NCBI RefSeq assembly: GCF_018129025.1
Contig: NZ_JAAEDI010000026.1
Span: 1 to 64,000, forward strand
Reading direction: 5' to 3'
Source: Neoroseomonas terrae
GTDB lineage: Bacteria; Pseudomonadota; Alphaproteobacteria; Acetobacterales; Acetobacteraceae
Length of the DNA stretch: 64,000 bases
Shown here: piece after piece, positions 43,926-52,742 of the stretch
Layout: each line of letters starts with the position of its first letter
Position numbering within the stretch: the first letter of the stretch is position 1
Notes under the pieces: model-generated
Seen by the model: only the letters and a program-made list of their open reading frames with translations
Databases searched by the model: none
Told to the model about the DNA's origin: nothing
Position numbers and translations under genes: made by a program

Positions 43926-44633
43926 ATGGCCAATTATCCTTTCACCGCCGCCGACCTTGAGACGCTGCGCCAGTGGGACACGCCCACCATCTGCAACGCG
44001 CTCGAGATCGTCGCGCCGCATCGCCGCGGGTACGGCTTCACCGTGCGCCCGATGACCGCGGTCGATCCAAAGCTGCCGCCGATCTGCGGCCTGGCGCGTA
44101 CCGGCACCCAGCGCGCGGCCTTCCCGTCCGGCCGCAGCAAGGAAGCCGACAAGGCAATGCGGGTGGGCTGGTACGAGTACGTCGCCGACGCTTCGCTGCC
44201 GACCATCGTCTGCCTGCAGGACCTCGATGACACGCCCGGCGTCGGCGCCTTCTGGGGTGAGGTGAATTCGGCCGTGCACCAGGGGCTCGGCGCGCAGGGC
44301 GTGGTCACGAACGGCTCGGTGCGCGACCTCGACATGTTTGCGCCCGGCTTCCAGGGCATCGCCGGGGTGGTGAACCCGTCCCACGCCTATGTGCACATCG
44401 TGGCGCTGAACCTCGACGTGACGATCCATGGCATGCAGGTGCGGCATGACGACGTCATCCATGCCGACCGTCACGGCGCCGTCGTCATCCCGCATGACGT
44501 GGTCACCAAGATCCCTGCCGCGATCGACCTCGGCGCGCGGAAGGAGAAGGTGATCCTCGACATGGTGAAGTCGCAGGGCTTCAACATCGGCAAGCTCAAG
44601 GAAGCGCTGGTGAAGGCCGAGGATATCCACTGA
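43926..44633 (+). CDS. RraA/HMG-aldolase family protein
   Basis: A 235-residue member of the RraA / 4-hydroxy-4-methyl-2-oxoglutarate aldolase family. The family loop GVVTNGSVRDLDMF carries the Arg/Asp pair that binds substrate and metal in the aldolases. GGAGGAG precedes the ATG. It is followed 5 bases later by a hotdog thioesterase. More likely a catabolic aldolase or decarboxylase than an RNase E inhibitor, since it stands among catabolic genes. Confidence 0.8.
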   Translation: MANYPFTAADLETLRQWDTPTICNALEIVAPHRRGYGFTVRPMTAVDPKLPPICGLARTGTQRAAFPSGRSKEADKAMRVGWYEYVADASLPTIVCLQDLDDTPGVGAFWGEVNSAVHQGLGAQGVVTNGSVRDLDMFAPGFQGIAGVVNPSHAYVHIVALNLDVTIHGMQVRHDDVIHADRHGAVVIPHDVVTKIPAAIDLGARKEKVILDMVKSQGFNIGKLKEALVKAEDIH

Positions 44634-44638
44634 GGGGC

Positions 44639-45085
44639 ATGCGCGCGCCGCTCTGTTCCGTGCTGCCCGGGTGGGTCGATCACTACGGGCACATGAACCT
44701 AGCCTACTACCTGGTGGCCTTCGACATCGCGACGGATGCGCTGTGGCCGTCGCTGGGGCTCGGGCCTGATGCACGCGCGCGCGGGCTCGGCACCTTCGCG
44801 GCCGAATCCTGGCAGGCCTATACGCGCGAGGTGACGGAAGGCGCGCCGCTCGCTTTCGACAGCGAAGTGCTGGACTACGATGCCAAGCGCCTGCTCTGCC
44901 GCCACACCATGTTCCACGCTGCCGAGGGCTGGCAGGCCGCAGAGAATGAGGTGCTGTACCTCTGCATCGACCTCGGCGTCCGGCGGGTCGGACAGTGGCC
45001 GGACAGCGTCCTCGCGCGCTTCGCTGCCCATGCCTCGGGCGGGGCGGCGAAGCGGCTTGCCCTGAAGCGGGCATCGCCAGGGTAA
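44639..45085 (+). CDS. Hotdog-fold acyl-CoA thioesterase
   Basis: A 148-residue 4HBT-like hotdog protein. VDHYGHMNLAYY carries the Asp-His/His-Met-Asn segment around the catalytic region of this family. It begins 5 bases after the RraA-like gene and likely cleaves an acyl- or aryl-CoA, though the substrate is unknown. YbgC- and CarC-like enzymes are alternatives. Confidence 0.8.
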   Translation: MRAPLCSVLPGWVDHYGHMNLAYYLVAFDIATDALWPSLGLGPDARARGLGTFAAESWQAYTREVTEGAPLAFDSEVLDYDAKRLLCRHTMFHAAEGWQAAENEVLYLCIDLGVRRVGQWPDSVLARFAAHASGGAAKRLALKRASPG

Positions 45086-45115
45086 GGACGCAGCGGGGAG
45101 CCTTGGCGGCTTAGT

Positions 45116-45148
45116 ATATGAAGTATATACGAGGCATATATTTCATAT
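45116..45148. promoter_or_regulatory. AT-rich inverted repeat, probable autoregulatory operator
   Basis: Two 13-base arms, atatgaagtatat (45116-45128) and atatatttcatat (45136-45148), pair with one mismatch across a 7-base spacer. It is an AT-rich island in a very GC-rich neighbourhood, just before the ParD-like gene, and overlaps an in-frame ATG at 45147. It fits binding by a ribbon-helix-helix dimer pair. Confidence 0.65.
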
Positions 45149-45161
45149 GCAGGGCACTTCC

Positions 45162-45371
45162 ATGGGCATCGTGAACATCGACGACGATCTGCACGACCAA
45201 TTGCGCCGGGCGAGCAAGGTGGCCTACCGCTCGATCAACGCGCAGGCCGCCTTCTGGATCAAGGTCGGCATGCTGTGCGAGCGCAACCCCACGCTCAGCT
45301 TCACCGAGATCATGGAGCGCGAGCTGAGCGCGGCAGGCGTCCCGGCCCAGGCACCGGCAGCGGCCGAATGA
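45162..45371 (+). CDS. ParD-like ribbon-helix-helix protein
   Basis: A 69-residue protein starting MGIVNIDDDLHDQLRRASK, with SINAQAAFWIKVGML and the TEIMERELSAAG helix. It matches the ParD-like family (often annotated as a type II antitoxin). An ATG at 45147 would add five residues but lies inside the inverted repeat and has poor spacing to a GAGG; 45162 has an AGGGC site. The stop overlaps the MetAP start (ATGA). No ParE-type toxin is present: the partner is a methionine aminopeptidase. Confidence 0.82.
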   Translation: MGIVNIDDDLHDQLRRASKVAYRSINAQAAFWIKVGMLCERNPTLSFTEIMERELSAAGVPAQAPAAAE

Positions 45372-46138
45372 CGAAGCAGCCGCGGGAGGTGGCGCTGCTG
45401 GCGGAATCTGGCCGGCTGCTCGCCTCCGTGTTCGACATGCTGGACCGCACGCCGCTCGCGGGCCTGACGACGCTGCAGGTCGACGAGATGGTGGAGCGGT
45501 TCATCGTCGACGAACTCCGGGCACGGCCCGCGAGCAAGGGCCAGTACGGCTATGGCTTCGTGCTGAACGCGTCGGTGAACGACGTCGTTTGCCATGGCGT
45601 GCCCTCCGCATCGCAGGTGCTGCGCGACGGCGACATCGTGAACTTCGACATCACGCTGGAGAAGAACGGCTACATCGCGGATTCCAGCAAGACCTATCTG
45701 GTCGGCGCGGTGGACGTGGCCGCGCGGCGGCTGGTCCAGGCGACCTACGACGCGATGTGGATGGGCATCCGCGCGGTGCGTCCGGGCGCCCGTCTTGGCG
45801 ACATCGGCTGGGCGGTGGAGCGCCATGCGCGGCGCCAGGGCTATTCCGTCGTGCGCGAATATTGCGGCCACGGCATCGGGCGCGAGATGCACGAGGCGCC
45901 GCAGATCCTCCATTTCGGAAGGCCCGGCACCGGCATGGCGCTGCGCGAGGGAATGGTCCTCACCATTGAGCCGATGCTGAACCGGGGGCGGCGCAACGTC
46001 AGGACGGAGGCGGATGGCTGGACGGTCGTCACCAGTGATGGCTCCCTTTCCGCGCAGTTCGAGCACACGGTCGCCGTGACGGCCTCCGGCGTGTCGGTTC
46101 TGACGTTGCGGTCTCGTGAGCAGAACCGCGCAGCCTAG
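45368..46138 (+). CDS. map: Type I methionine aminopeptidase
   Basis: A 256-residue MetAP. All five metal ligands are in place: Asp94 (NFDITL), Asp105 (ADSSKT), His168 (CGHGIG), Glu201 (TIEPML) and Glu232 (AQFEHT), so it should be active. It removes the N-terminal Met from nascent proteins. The ATGA overlap with the ParD-like gene shows joint translation. The bulk map gene of the genome is probably elsewhere; this looks like an accessory paralogue under local control. Confidence 0.9.
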   Translation: MTKQPREVALLAESGRLLASVFDMLDRTPLAGLTTLQVDEMVERFIVDELRARPASKGQYGYGFVLNASVNDVVCHGVPSASQVLRDGDIVNFDITLEKNGYIADSSKTYLVGAVDVAARRLVQATYDAMWMGIRAVRPGARLGDIGWAVERHARRQGYSVVREYCGHGIGREMHEAPQILHFGRPGTGMALREGMVLTIEPMLNRGRRNVRTEADGWTVVTSDGSLSAQFEHTVAVTASGVSVLTLRSREQNRAA

Positions 46139-46213
46139 ACTCGTTTCCGATCGCCCCGGCACGGAAGCGGCGCCGGGCTTGCGACTTTAGCGAGCGTCGT
46201 GGTCCGAGCAGGT

Positions 46214-46236
46214 GATTCAACCTGATCGGCATCTGC
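46214..46236 (-). repeat. Short dispersed repeat R3, copy 2
   Basis: Inverted match to 30229-30250 (core gcagatgccgatcaggt on the minus strand). It lies between the convergent map and GlcG-like genes. Confidence 0.5.
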
Positions 46237-46237
46237 C

Positions 46238-46723
46238 TCAGTTCAGGCGATCGCGGATGCGGGCGATGCCGGCCTCGGCACATTGGTCGTCGAGGTTCCC
46301 GCCTGGCGAGCCGTCGACGCCGATGGCGCCGACGACCTCGTCACCGATGCGGATGGGCATGCCGCCGCCGATGATCAGCAGCCCGTCGATGTCCATCAGC
46401 CGGGAAGCGCCGGGATTCGTGCGGACGCCCTCCAGGAGTTGGCTCGTATTGGCGCGCATGGTCGCGGCCGTGTAGGCCTTGGCGCGCGCCGAGGCGACGC
46501 TGTGCGGACCGGCGCCGTCGGAGCGCAGCAGCGCCTTCAGCACGCCGGCGCGATCCACGACGGCGGCGGTGACGCGATGGCCCCGCGCGGCACAGGCCTC
46601 GACCGCCGCGGCAACGGCTTCTGCGGCGAGGCCGACCCCCACGCTGCGTTCCGTGACCAGGCCTTGGGCCAGGCCCGGCAGGGGCGCTGACATGAGGGCG
46701 GTGAGCAGGAACAGGCGGCGCAT
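46238..46723 (-). CDS. GlcG/HbpS family heme-binding-like protein, exported
   Basis: A 161-residue DUF336-type (GlcG/HbpS) protein. A signal peptide (RRLFLLTALMSAPLPGLAQ) is followed by the family pattern VDRAGVLKALLRSDGAG and a C-terminal GMPIRIGDEVVGAIGVDG. The ATG at 46723 is chosen from the signal peptide. HbpS members bind heme or vitamins; the ligand here is unknown. Downstream of the amidohydrolase on the same strand, separated by 67 bases. Confidence 0.85.
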   Translation of the reverse strand: MRRLFLLTALMSAPLPGLAQGLVTERSVGVGLAAEAVAAAVEACAARGHRVTAAVVDRAGVLKALLRSDGAGPHSVASARAKAYTAATMRANTSQLLEGVRTNPGASRLMDIDGLLIIGGGMPIRIGDEVVGAIGVDGSPGGNLDDQCAEAGIARIRDRLN

Positions 46724-46790
46724 GCGGCACCCTTTCGGCGCGAATCGGTGGGCGGATGCTGGCATGCGCCGGGCAGGGCGGAAAAGGGTG

Positions 46791-48410
46791 TCAGCCGCCG
46801 TGGCGCAGCGCGCCGCCGACGACCGTCGCGACGACGCGCGTGTCGCGGATCGCTGCCGGATCGCAGGCGAGGATGTCGGTATCCAACACCGCGAGATCCG
46901 CGAGCTTGCCGGGTTCCAGGCTGCCCTTCTCCCCTTCCTCCCGCTGCGCCCAGGCGCCGAGGGTGGTGTAGGCGGCGAGCGCCTGCATCGGCGTGATCGC
47001 TTCCGAAGCGTCGAGGTCCGCGCCGGTCTGGCTCCGCCGCGTGACCATCGCGCCGAGCGCGGTGAAGGGGTTCACGCGGCAAACGGCGAAGTCGGAGTGG
47101 CCGGGGGCCGGGATGCCCGCGGCGATCAGGCTGCGATGCGGCCACATGTGGCGCAGCGCGGCCTGGCCGCGATTGGCGACATAGGCCTCGCCGAGCTCGT
47201 CCATGAAGCCGGTCGCCGAGGAATCGACGAAGCCGCCGCGTTTCAGGCGATCGAGGATGGGTGGCGTGACGTAGCAGCAGTGCTCGACCCGCATGCGATG
47301 GTCGGCGACGGGATGGGCGGCGAGGGCGGCTTCCATCACGTCGAGCGCGAAGTCGATGCCGCGGTCGCCGACGCCCTCGATCATCACCTGGAGCCCGGCC
47401 TTGTGCGCGGCCGTGGCGCGCTGCGTGAGGTCCTCGCGGTCATACAGCAGCATGCCGGTGTTGGGCACGGGCTCGCCGGGGATGGCGGCGCCGACATACG
47501 GGTCCCAATAGGCGGCGGTGCGGCCGGAGGTGGAGCAATCCGGGCACCATTCGACGCCGATCAGCCGCAGCCATTCGTCGCCGAAGCCGGATTGGATGCC
47601 GGCACCGATGAGATGCGGGATCAGCGGTTCGTCGCGGCCGGAGGCGATGATGCCCATGCGCATCCGCCAGCGGCCTTCGCGGTGCATCCGCTGATAGGCG
47701 CGAATGGCCTTGGATGGCGTGAGCGAATTGGCGACGGAGGTGATGCCGTGGCGCAGGCATTCGTCCTGCACCAACTCCATGCCCTCGGCGATGTCGGATT
47801 CACTGTCGGCGTCATGGATGGCGTTGAGGAAGACATGCGCCGCCGTCTCCCGCACCAGGCCGGTGAAGGCGCCGGTTTGCGGATGGCGGTCGAAGGCGCC
47901 GAAGGGAGGGTCCGCAGCGTCGGGCGCGACGCCGCAAGCGGCGAAGGCAGCGCGGTTGGCGAGGCCGAGATGGCCGTCGGTGCGCAGGATGAAGACCGGG
48001 TGGCCGGCAGAGGCGGCGTCCAACTCGTCGAGCGTCGGATAGCCGCCGGAAGCTCGCTCATTCAGCCGATAGAAGGCGCCCCAGCGGCCGGATGGCAGGC
48101 CGGCGCAGACGCGGTTGATGGTGGCGAGGACCTGGTCGCGCGTCGTCACCCGGTCGGGCGAGAGCAGCGTCCAGCTCCGCAGGCGAACGGCGTAGGAATC
48201 CGGATGCGCGTGGCTGTCGACGATCCCGGGAATGACGCGGCGGCCTTCGGCCTGGAGCACGCGCGTGCCCGGGCCGATATGGTCGCGCATCGCATCGCTG
48301 CTGCCGATCGCGACGATGCGTCCGCCGATGGCGGCGAGCGCCTCGGCCTCGCTGCCCGCCGCATCCATGGTGGCGATGCGGCCGCCGAGCAGGACGAGAT
48401 CGGCGTTCAT
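46791..48410 (-). CDS. Amidohydrolase (YtcJ-like, Amidohydro_3)
   Basis: A 539-residue metal-dependent hydrolase. The metal HxH is in DSHAHPD near residue 67; a later HSDFAV and the LEPGKLADLAVLD sandwich region complete the YtcJ-like pattern. The start overlaps the stop of the upstream DAO-type oxidoreductase (ATGA). Substrate unknown; these enzymes usually cleave an amide or a cyclic amide. With the oxidoreductase it may degrade an N-containing compound. Confidence 0.88.
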   Translation of the reverse strand: MNADLVLLGGRIATMDAAGSEAEALAAIGGRIVAIGSSDAMRDHIGPGTRVLQAEGRRVIPGIVDSHAHPDSYAVRLRSWTLLSPDRVTTRDQVLATINRVCAGLPSGRWGAFYRLNERASGGYPTLDELDAASAGHPVFILRTDGHLGLANRAAFAACGVAPDAADPPFGAFDRHPQTGAFTGLVRETAAHVFLNAIHDADSESDIAEGMELVQDECLRHGITSVANSLTPSKAIRAYQRMHREGRWRMRMGIIASGRDEPLIPHLIGAGIQSGFGDEWLRLIGVEWCPDCSTSGRTAAYWDPYVGAAIPGEPVPNTGMLLYDREDLTQRATAAHKAGLQVMIEGVGDRGIDFALDVMEAALAAHPVADHRMRVEHCCYVTPPILDRLKRGGFVDSSATGFMDELGEAYVANRGQAALRHMWPHRSLIAAGIPAPGHSDFAVCRVNPFTALGAMVTRRSQTGADLDASEAITPMQALAAYTTLGAWAQREEGEKGSLEPGKLADLAVLDTDILACDPAAIRDTRVVATVVGGALRHGG

Positions 48411-49735
48411 GCGGCAGCCCTGTCCATGTGGTCGCGCAGCCGGTACCAGCCGCCGACGATCGGCAGAAACCAGTTCGGATTGCCGTTGTAGAGCGGCATG
48501 GTGGGGAAGTTCAGCCCGTCCAGCGCGAAGCCTTCATTGTCCGCGCCGGCGATCTTCAGCGCGGCGCGATGGCCGAGCCAGGTCGCCATCGCGACGCCCG
48601 ACCCCTGGCAGCCCGCCGCGTAGTGAATGCCGTCCTGCACGCCGATATGCGGCAGGAAATCGAAGGTGAAGGCGACATTGCCGGTCCAGGCATGGGTCAG
48701 CCTCACGTCCTTTAGCTCGGGAAAGACGGCGAGCATGAAGTCCCGCAGCACGGGCGCGGCTGTCGCCGGCTCGGTCGGGCCGAAGCTGGCGCGCCCGCCC
48801 CACAACACGCGATTGCCGTAGGGGGAGGGGCGGAAGTAGTTCAGCACGCGCCGCGTGTCGCTGATCATCCGGCGACCGGGGAAAAGACGATCCATGGTCT
48901 CGGCCGGCAGTTCCTCGGTCGCGATGATGTAGGAACCGACCGGGATCATCCGCTTCGCCAGCCAAGGCATCGCGGATTGCCCATTGCCGTCGCGCGAGTA
49001 TCCGTTGGTGGCGACGAGCACGGCATCGGCGCGCATCTGGCCGCGATCGGTCGTCAGGCGGAAGCCCTCCGCCTCGCGGCGGATGCCGGTGACGCGCACG
49101 CCGTCCACCAGCCTGGCGCCGGCGCGGTCGGCGGCGGCGGCAAGGCCGCGCGCATACTTGCCGGGATGCAGGCTGCCCGATGCTTCGGCGATCATGCCGC
49201 CGTGGTAGTGGTCGCTGCCCAGCGCCTCATGCTGGCGCTCGCGCGGCAGGAGGTGCGTGGGCAGGCCTGTGACCTCCGCGATGAAATCGGCGCGGGCGGC
49301 GAGGCCATCATAATGCTTCGGCGTCCAGGCCGGCACGAAACGGCCGCAGCGGACGTAGTCGCACTCAATGCCCTCGCGGGTGATCGTCTCCTCGATGAAG
49401 GGGAATGAGGCGGCGGCGGCCAGCGCGATCGACCGCGCCTTGTCGGCCCCGTAGGTCTTGGTCAGCGCGCCCGACGCGACCTTCAGCCCGCCCGACACCA
49501 TGCCGCCATTGCGCGAGGAGGCGCCCCAGCCGATGCGTTCCGCGTCCAGTACCGTGACGTCATGCCCCAGGCGCCGTAGCGTCAGCGCCGCCGACAGCCC
49601 GGCATAGCCGCCACCGACGACGGCTACACCTGCCCGGTCCGGCAGGACGCTGTCGCGGGCGGGTGGCTCGGCGGCTTCCCACCACCAGGGGGTGGTCTTG
49701 AAGCCGGGCGCGAAGGCGGGATGTGCTGGGATCAT
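48407..49735 (-). CDS. FAD-dependent oxidoreductase (DAO family)
   Basis: A 442-residue DAO-type flavoenzyme. The dinucleotide motif GVAVVGGGYAGLSAALTLRR lies at about 36-55, RRFAAAV-type loops follow, and the C-terminal GSGVAMATWLGHRAA is a typical FAD-cap motif. It resembles PuuB-type amine or glycine-betaine-related oxidases. Divergent from the polyamine-type importer operon, so the imported amine may be its substrate. Confidence 0.86.
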   Translation of the reverse strand: MIPAHPAFAPGFKTTPWWWEAAEPPARDSVLPDRAGVAVVGGGYAGLSAALTLRRLGHDVTVLDAERIGWGASSRNGGMVSGGLKVASGALTKTYGADKARSIALAAAASFPFIEETITREGIECDYVRCGRFVPAWTPKHYDGLAARADFIAEVTGLPTHLLPRERQHEALGSDHYHGGMIAEASGSLHPGKYARGLAAAADRAGARLVDGVRVTGIRREAEGFRLTTDRGQMRADAVLVATNGYSRDGNGQSAMPWLAKRMIPVGSYIIATEELPAETMDRLFPGRRMISDTRRVLNYFRPSPYGNRVLWGGRASFGPTEPATAAPVLRDFMLAVFPELKDVRLTHAWTGNVAFTFDFLPHIGVQDGIHYAAGCQGSGVAMATWLGHRAALKIAGADNEGFALDGLNFPTMPLYNGNPNWFLPIVGGWYRLRDHMDRAAA

Positions 49736-49846
49736 TGCCCGATGAGCCTGCTCATGGTGATGTCTGCACGGGAGAGTTCACGCCGGCGCAGCGACAACCG
49801 CAAGTGGTCGCGAACGCCTTTGGCATGCGTCGTGCTTTGCGCAGAC

Positions 49847-49874
49847 GGCGCCAATTTTGCGCTGATGGCGCCAA
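49847..49874. promoter_or_regulatory. Direct repeats of a GGCGCC half-site, possible operator
   Basis: Two ggcgccaa copies (49847-49854 and 49867-49874) are exactly 20 bases apart, two helical turns, in the divergent promoter between the DAO gene and the importer. Each contains the palindrome ggcgcc. Operator function is a guess. Confidence 0.35.
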
Positions 49875-49914
49875 CGGGGTCGCGGTGGCGCGGGCCCAGC
49901 GAGGAGAGACGGTG

Positions 49915-51024
49915 ATGCAGAGCTTCCAGCAGGATTGTGTCGAACTGGCCTTCCGCAGGTTCCGCCGCGGAGAGGTCGACCGGCGCACGCTGTTCGCCGG
50001 CCTTGCCGCGCTCGGCGTGGCCAGCCTGGCGGACGGGCAGGCGCAGGCGCAGGCCGCCCGCAGGTTGGTCATGGTGAATTGGGGCGGCATCGCCAATCAG
50101 GGCTTCGGGAACTTCTACGGTGCCCCCTTCATGGCAGCCAATCCGGGCTGGACGGTGGAGCAGGACAGCACCGGACCTTCCGCCGGCCGCATCCGGTCCA
50201 TGGTGGAAAGCGGGCGGGTGACCTGGGATCTGTGCGATTCCTCAGCGTCCTCCTCGGTGCTGCTGGGCCGGCAGAACCTTGTGACGAAGATCAACTACGA
50301 CATCGTCAAGAAGGAGGACACGCTGCCGACCGGCTTCGCGCTGGAATACGGGGCGGCGCCATACTCCTTCAGCTCGGTGCTCTGCTACGACAGCGCGAAG
50401 TTCCCGCAGGGCGGGCCGACGTCCTGGGCGGATTTCTGGGACCTTCGCCGCTTCCCCGGCACGCGGCTGATGCGGCGGGATGCGATGGCGACGCTCGATG
50501 CCGCGCAGATGGCGCTCGGGAAGGATCCGGCGAATCTCTACCCGCTCGACGTCCGGGCGACGGTGCGCAAGGCGGCCGAGCTGCGCCGCAACGCCGTGTA
50601 CTGGAACAGCGGGAGCGAGAGCGAGCAGTTCCTCCGGACCGGCGAGGCGGTGATGGGCCAGATCTGGCACACCCGGGCAACGGTGCTGGAACGCGAAACG
50701 AACGGCCGCATCAAGTTCATCTGGCCACAGGCGCTGCTCCAGGCGGGCATCTTCGTCATCCCCCGCGGCAATCCGGGCGGGGAGGGTGCGCAGCGGCTGC
50801 TCGCCTCCATGCTCGCCAATGCGGAACCGCAGGTGGAATTGCTGAAGCTGCTCGGCAACGGGCCGTGCAATCCGCGCGCGGCCGCGCTGGTGCCCGCCGA
50901 TCTGCGCAAGAACAACCCGACCGATCCGGAGAATGCGCGGGTGCAGGTGGTGCTGAATGGCGAGTGGTGGGGCCGGAACTACCAGCAGGCCAATGCCGAC
51001 TTCATCGACGCCATCACGGGCTGA
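49915..51024 (+). CDS. ABC transporter substrate-binding protein (polyamine/PotD-type)
   Basis: A 369-residue periplasmic receptor with a twin-arginine-like DRRTLFAGLAALG signal and cleavage near AQAQA. It is followed by VMVNWGGIANQGF, the start of a PotD/AfuA-like fold. The ATG at 49915 has GAGGAG before it. The ligand-contact residues of PotD cannot be confirmed, so polyamine, thiamine or another cation is possible. It opens an operon of six genes. Confidence 0.87.
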   Translation: MQSFQQDCVELAFRRFRRGEVDRRTLFAGLAALGVASLADGQAQAQAARRLVMVNWGGIANQGFGNFYGAPFMAANPGWTVEQDSTGPSAGRIRSMVESGRVTWDLCDSSASSSVLLGRQNLVTKINYDIVKKEDTLPTGFALEYGAAPYSFSSVLCYDSAKFPQGGPTSWADFWDLRRFPGTRLMRRDAMATLDAAQMALGKDPANLYPLDVRATVRKAAELRRNAVYWNSGSESEQFLRTGEAVMGQIWHTRATVLERETNGRIKFIWPQALLQAGIFVIPRGNPGGEGAQRLLASMLANAEPQVELLKLLGNGPCNPRAAALVPADLRKNNPTDPENARVQVVLNGEWWGRNYQQANADFIDAITG

Positions 51025-51033
51025 CGCTGGCCC

Positions 51034-51972
51034 GTGAGACTGCTGATCAAGTCAGGTGGCGAGGAGGCGGTGCCGGAATGGCGCGCCGCCTTCGCCGGGA
51101 TCGCGCCGCATCTCGACGTGCGCTGGTGGGACGATCGGGATGTCGACCCGGCGACGGTGGATTTCGCGCTGGTCTGGGACCCGGAGCCCGGGCGGCTCGC
51201 CGCGCTGCCCAAGCTGCGGGCAATCTTTGGCGCCGGTGCGGGGGTGGACTACATCCTGCGTGACCCGCTGCTGCCGGCGGCCGTGCCCCTCGTTCGCTGC
51301 GTCCCGCCCGAAGCGACGCAGCGCATGGGCGAGTTCGCCGTCTGGGCCGTGCTGTCGCTCAACAAGGATGCGCGGCGCATGGCGATCGCGCAGGCAGGGG
51401 CGCGCTGGGATGCCTTTGATCCGCCCTTCGCGGCGGCCGAGCGCACCGTCGGCGTGATGGGCCTCGGCGCGATGGGGATGCGCGCGGCCCAGATGATCGC
51501 CGGCCTCGGCATTCCGGTGGTTGGCTGGTCACGCACGCGGAAGATGCTGCCGGGGATCGAGACATTTTCCGGCGACGGGGAACGCGATGCCTTCCTGGCG
51601 CGCTGCGGCGTGCTGGTCTGCCTGCTGCCGGCGACACCGGAGACGGCCGGCATCCTGGCGGCGCCGCTGTTCGCGAAACTGCCGCGCGGCGCAGGGCTGG
51701 TGCAGCTTGGCCGCGGGATGCAGCAATCCACGCGTGACATCGTGGCGGCGCTGGATAGCGGACAGCTTTCGGGCGCGGTGCTCGACGTGTTCGAGCAGGA
51801 GCCACCGCCCGGCGACAGCCCCATCTGGTCGCATCCGAAGATCATCGTGACGCCGCATGCCGCGAGCACGCCGAGCCGGCAGGAACGCGCGCGCTACGTC
51901 GCCGGCTGCATCGCCGGGCTCGAGCGCGGCGAGGCGCTACCAAACCTCTACAGTCCCGAGCGAGGCTACTGA
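51034..51972 (+). CDS. 2-hydroxyacid dehydrogenase (GhrA-like)
   Basis: A 312-residue NAD(P)-dependent 2-hydroxyacid dehydrogenase. It has the Rossmann motif GVMGLGAMGMRAAQM, a catalytic Arg in LGRGMQ, Glu in DVFEQEPPP and His in VTPHAAS. The class is closest to glyoxylate/hydroxypyruvate reductase. Starts at a GTG and ends in a TGATG overlap with the aldolase. It sits inside a transporter operon, between receptor and ATPase. Confidence 0.88.
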   Translation: MRLLIKSGGEEAVPEWRAAFAGIAPHLDVRWWDDRDVDPATVDFALVWDPEPGRLAALPKLRAIFGAGAGVDYILRDPLLPAAVPLVRCVPPEATQRMGEFAVWAVLSLNKDARRMAIAQAGARWDAFDPPFAAAERTVGVMGLGAMGMRAAQMIAGLGIPVVGWSRTRKMLPGIETFSGDGERDAFLARCGVLVCLLPATPETAGILAAPLFAKLPRGAGLVQLGRGMQQSTRDIVAALDSGQLSGAVLDVFEQEPPPGDSPIWSHPKIIVTPHAASTPSRQERARYVAGCIAGLERGEALPNLYSPERGY

Positions 51973-52742
51973 TGGCCCTTCCGCCGCCGCCGGTGAAGCC
52001 GGACCCCAACCGCATCCAGACCGAGCAGGAGGTGCGCGAGGACCTCGCAGCCGCCTATCGGTTGATCGCCCTGTTCGGCATGACCGACCTCGTCTTCACG
52101 CACCTGTCCGCGCGGCTGCCGGGCGAGGGGCATCGCTTCCTGGTGAACCCATACGGCCTGCTGTTCGAGGAGATCACGGCAAGCAGCCTCGTCGTCGTGG
52201 ATGCCGAAGGTGAGCCTTTGCAGGACACATCCTGGCCGGTGAACCCGGCGGGCTTCGTGATTCATTCGGCCGTTCACCGCGAATGTCCGCAGGCGATGTG
52301 CGTCATGCACACGCATACGCTGGCCGGCATGGCGGTGGCGGCGCAGACCGGCGGGCTGCTGCCGCTGAACCAGATGAGCATCGAGTTCGACGGCAAGGTC
52401 GCGCTGCACGACTACGAAGGCGTCGCGGCGGATGACAACCTGTCCGAGCGCGAGCGGCTGGTGCGCGACCTTGGCGACAAGCCCTGCATGATCCTGCGCC
52501 ATCATGGGCTGCTGACGGTGGGGCCGACCGTCGCGGCGGCTTTCTACTGGATGTACTATCTGGAGCAGGCGTGCCGTATTCAGCTTGCCGCACAGTCCTC
52601 AGGCGTGCCGCTCGCCATTCCGCCGGCGCAGGTGGTGACCCGCACGGCCGCGCAGTTCGGCACCGGCCCGACCAAGGGGTGGCTGCCGTGGCAGGCGCTG
52701 CGCCGGAAGCTGGACCGCGAGCAGCCGGACTACATCTCGTGA
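51972..52742 (+). CDS. Class II aldolase/adducin family protein
   Basis: A 256-residue class II aldolase-fold protein. The zinc ligands are in HTHTLAGMAV and a later HHGLLTVG. Coupled to its neighbours on both sides (TGATG, GTGA). Known family jobs include aldol cleavage and decarboxylation of phosphorylated or free sugar acids. Together with the hydroxyacid dehydrogenase it may process the imported compound. Confidence 0.86.
   Translation: MALPPPPVKPDPNRIQTEQEVREDLAAAYRLIALFGMTDLVFTHLSARLPGEGHRFLVNPYGLLFEEITASSLVVVDAEGEPLQDTSWPVNPAGFVIHSAVHRECPQAMCVMHTHTLAGMAVAAQTGGLLPLNQMSIEFDGKVALHDYEGVAADDNLSERERLVRDLGDKPCMILRHHGLLTVGPTVAAAFYWMYYLEQACRIQLAAQSSGVPLAIPPAQVVTRTAAQFGTGPTKGWLPWQALRRKLDREQPDYIS

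Noticed and set aside
43934..44359. Antisense frame opposite the RraA-like gene
   Set aside because: Shadow frame with no ribosome-binding site; the plus-strand gene has the family motif and a good start.
45147..45161. ATG at 45147 as start of the ParD-like protein
   Set aside because: It lies in the second arm of the inverted repeat and has a poorly spaced ribosome-binding site; the ATG at 45162 gives the family-typical N-terminus.
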